A stretch of DNA of 49,140 nt. Origin: Thermoanaerobaculum sp. GTDB lineage: Bacteria; Acidobacteriota; Thermoanaerobaculia; Multivoradales; UBA5704. The stretch lies in assembly GCA_021154885.1 (NCBI GenBank), contig JAJKHS010000039.1:1-49140 (forward strand), written 5' to 3'. Made by a program: the position numbers and the translations under genes. This document shows positions 48,991 to 49,140 of the stretch, piece after piece; the stretch's first letter is position 1, and every line of letters begins with the position of its first letter. Below the pieces are notes generated by a model that saw only the letters and a list, made by a program, of their open reading frames with translations, was not told where the DNA came from and searched no databases.

Positions 48991-49140
48991 CTACTTGGAC
49001 ATGGCGCCCAGGAAATCCTGGTTCGTCTTCGCCTTCGACAGCTTGTCGAGCAGCAGCTCCATGCTCTCCACCGTCGACAGCGGGTTGAGCACCTTGCGCA
49101 GCACCCAGACGCGGTGCAGCTCGCTCTCCGGCATCAGCAG
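48991..49140 (-). CDS. rho: Transcription termination factor Rho, C-terminal part (cut by window edge)
   Basis: The last 49 codons are present, reading ELHRVWVLRKVLNPLSTVES and ending LSKAKTNQDFLGAMSK before TAG at 48991-48993. This is the conserved C-terminus of the Rho RNA helicase. The rest lies beyond the window. It precedes mqnA by 8 nt. Confidence 0.9.
   Translation of the reverse strand: MLMPESELHRVWVLRKVLNPLSTVESMELLLDKLSKAKTNQDFLGAMSK

Overview
The window is a GC-rich chromosomal segment from a Gram-negative bacterium. Several things fit a free-living member of the Acidobacteriota or a related deep phylum: a Bat/MoxR operon, futalosine-route menaquinone genes (MqnC, MqnA), a winged-helix/TPR transmembrane regulator, many Sec-exported proteins and dispersed palindromic repeats. 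That placement is inference; no rRNA or other decisive marker is present. I see no tRNA, rRNA, CRISPR array, transposase or phage module.

Layout. 0-3.6 kb: a kinase 5' fragment abutting a nucleoid-associated protein gene that has lost its start codon, a secreted DUF5648-type repeat protein, an orphan antitoxin and rsmA. 3.75-11.6 kb: a tightly overlapped six-gene MoxR / DUF58 / Bat operon, with a palindromic repeat embedded in frame at the 5' end of its third gene. 11.6-18 kb: a GAF-GGDEF cyclase, then a saccharopine-dehydrogenase-like gene and an antiquitin-type aldehyde dehydrogenase (a likely lysine catabolic pair). These two are separated by an opposing O-antigen-ligase-like gene and an intergenic cluster of DnaA-box-like 9-mers. 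18-19.7 kb: small nucleotidyltransferase and toxin-antitoxin genes. 19.7-24.2 kb: a secreted hydrolase, a lipid kinase, a two-gene sodium/solute symporter and a thioredoxin-like ferredoxin. 24.2-28.9 kb: two paralogous AraC regulators flanking a CadC-like TPR regulator, then mqnC.

From 29 to 44 kb the window is accessory in character. It holds HicB, HigBA, a response regulator and its truncated copy separated by an MNT/HEPN pair, a lower-GC HEPN-motif gene with a frameshift, secreted Cys-rich proteins, a methyltransferase and VOC gene followed by a Sel1 relic, a HEPN/MNT pair and a Fes-like esterase. It also holds a two-gene TIR system: a four-TM protein with a C-terminal RelE-like domain, overlapped by a RelE-like/TIR fusion. 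That pair is the best candidate here for an undescribed defence system. A degenerate 21-bp tandem array lies beside it. 43.3-49.1 kb: VapBC, an SAH riboswitch with ahcY, a second PIN/Phd pair, a cytosolic S1C protease with PDZ domain, a DUF433 protein with a palindromic operator, mqnA and the 3' end of rho.

A recurring regulatory theme is a TANAAT-like hexamer only 6-9 nt before the start codon (positions 16388, 19436, 19710, 25128, 25232, 27701, 41790, 46534), which suggests widespread leaderless transcription. Palindromic operators sit just upstream of several toxin-antitoxin operons (30215, 43973, 46536).
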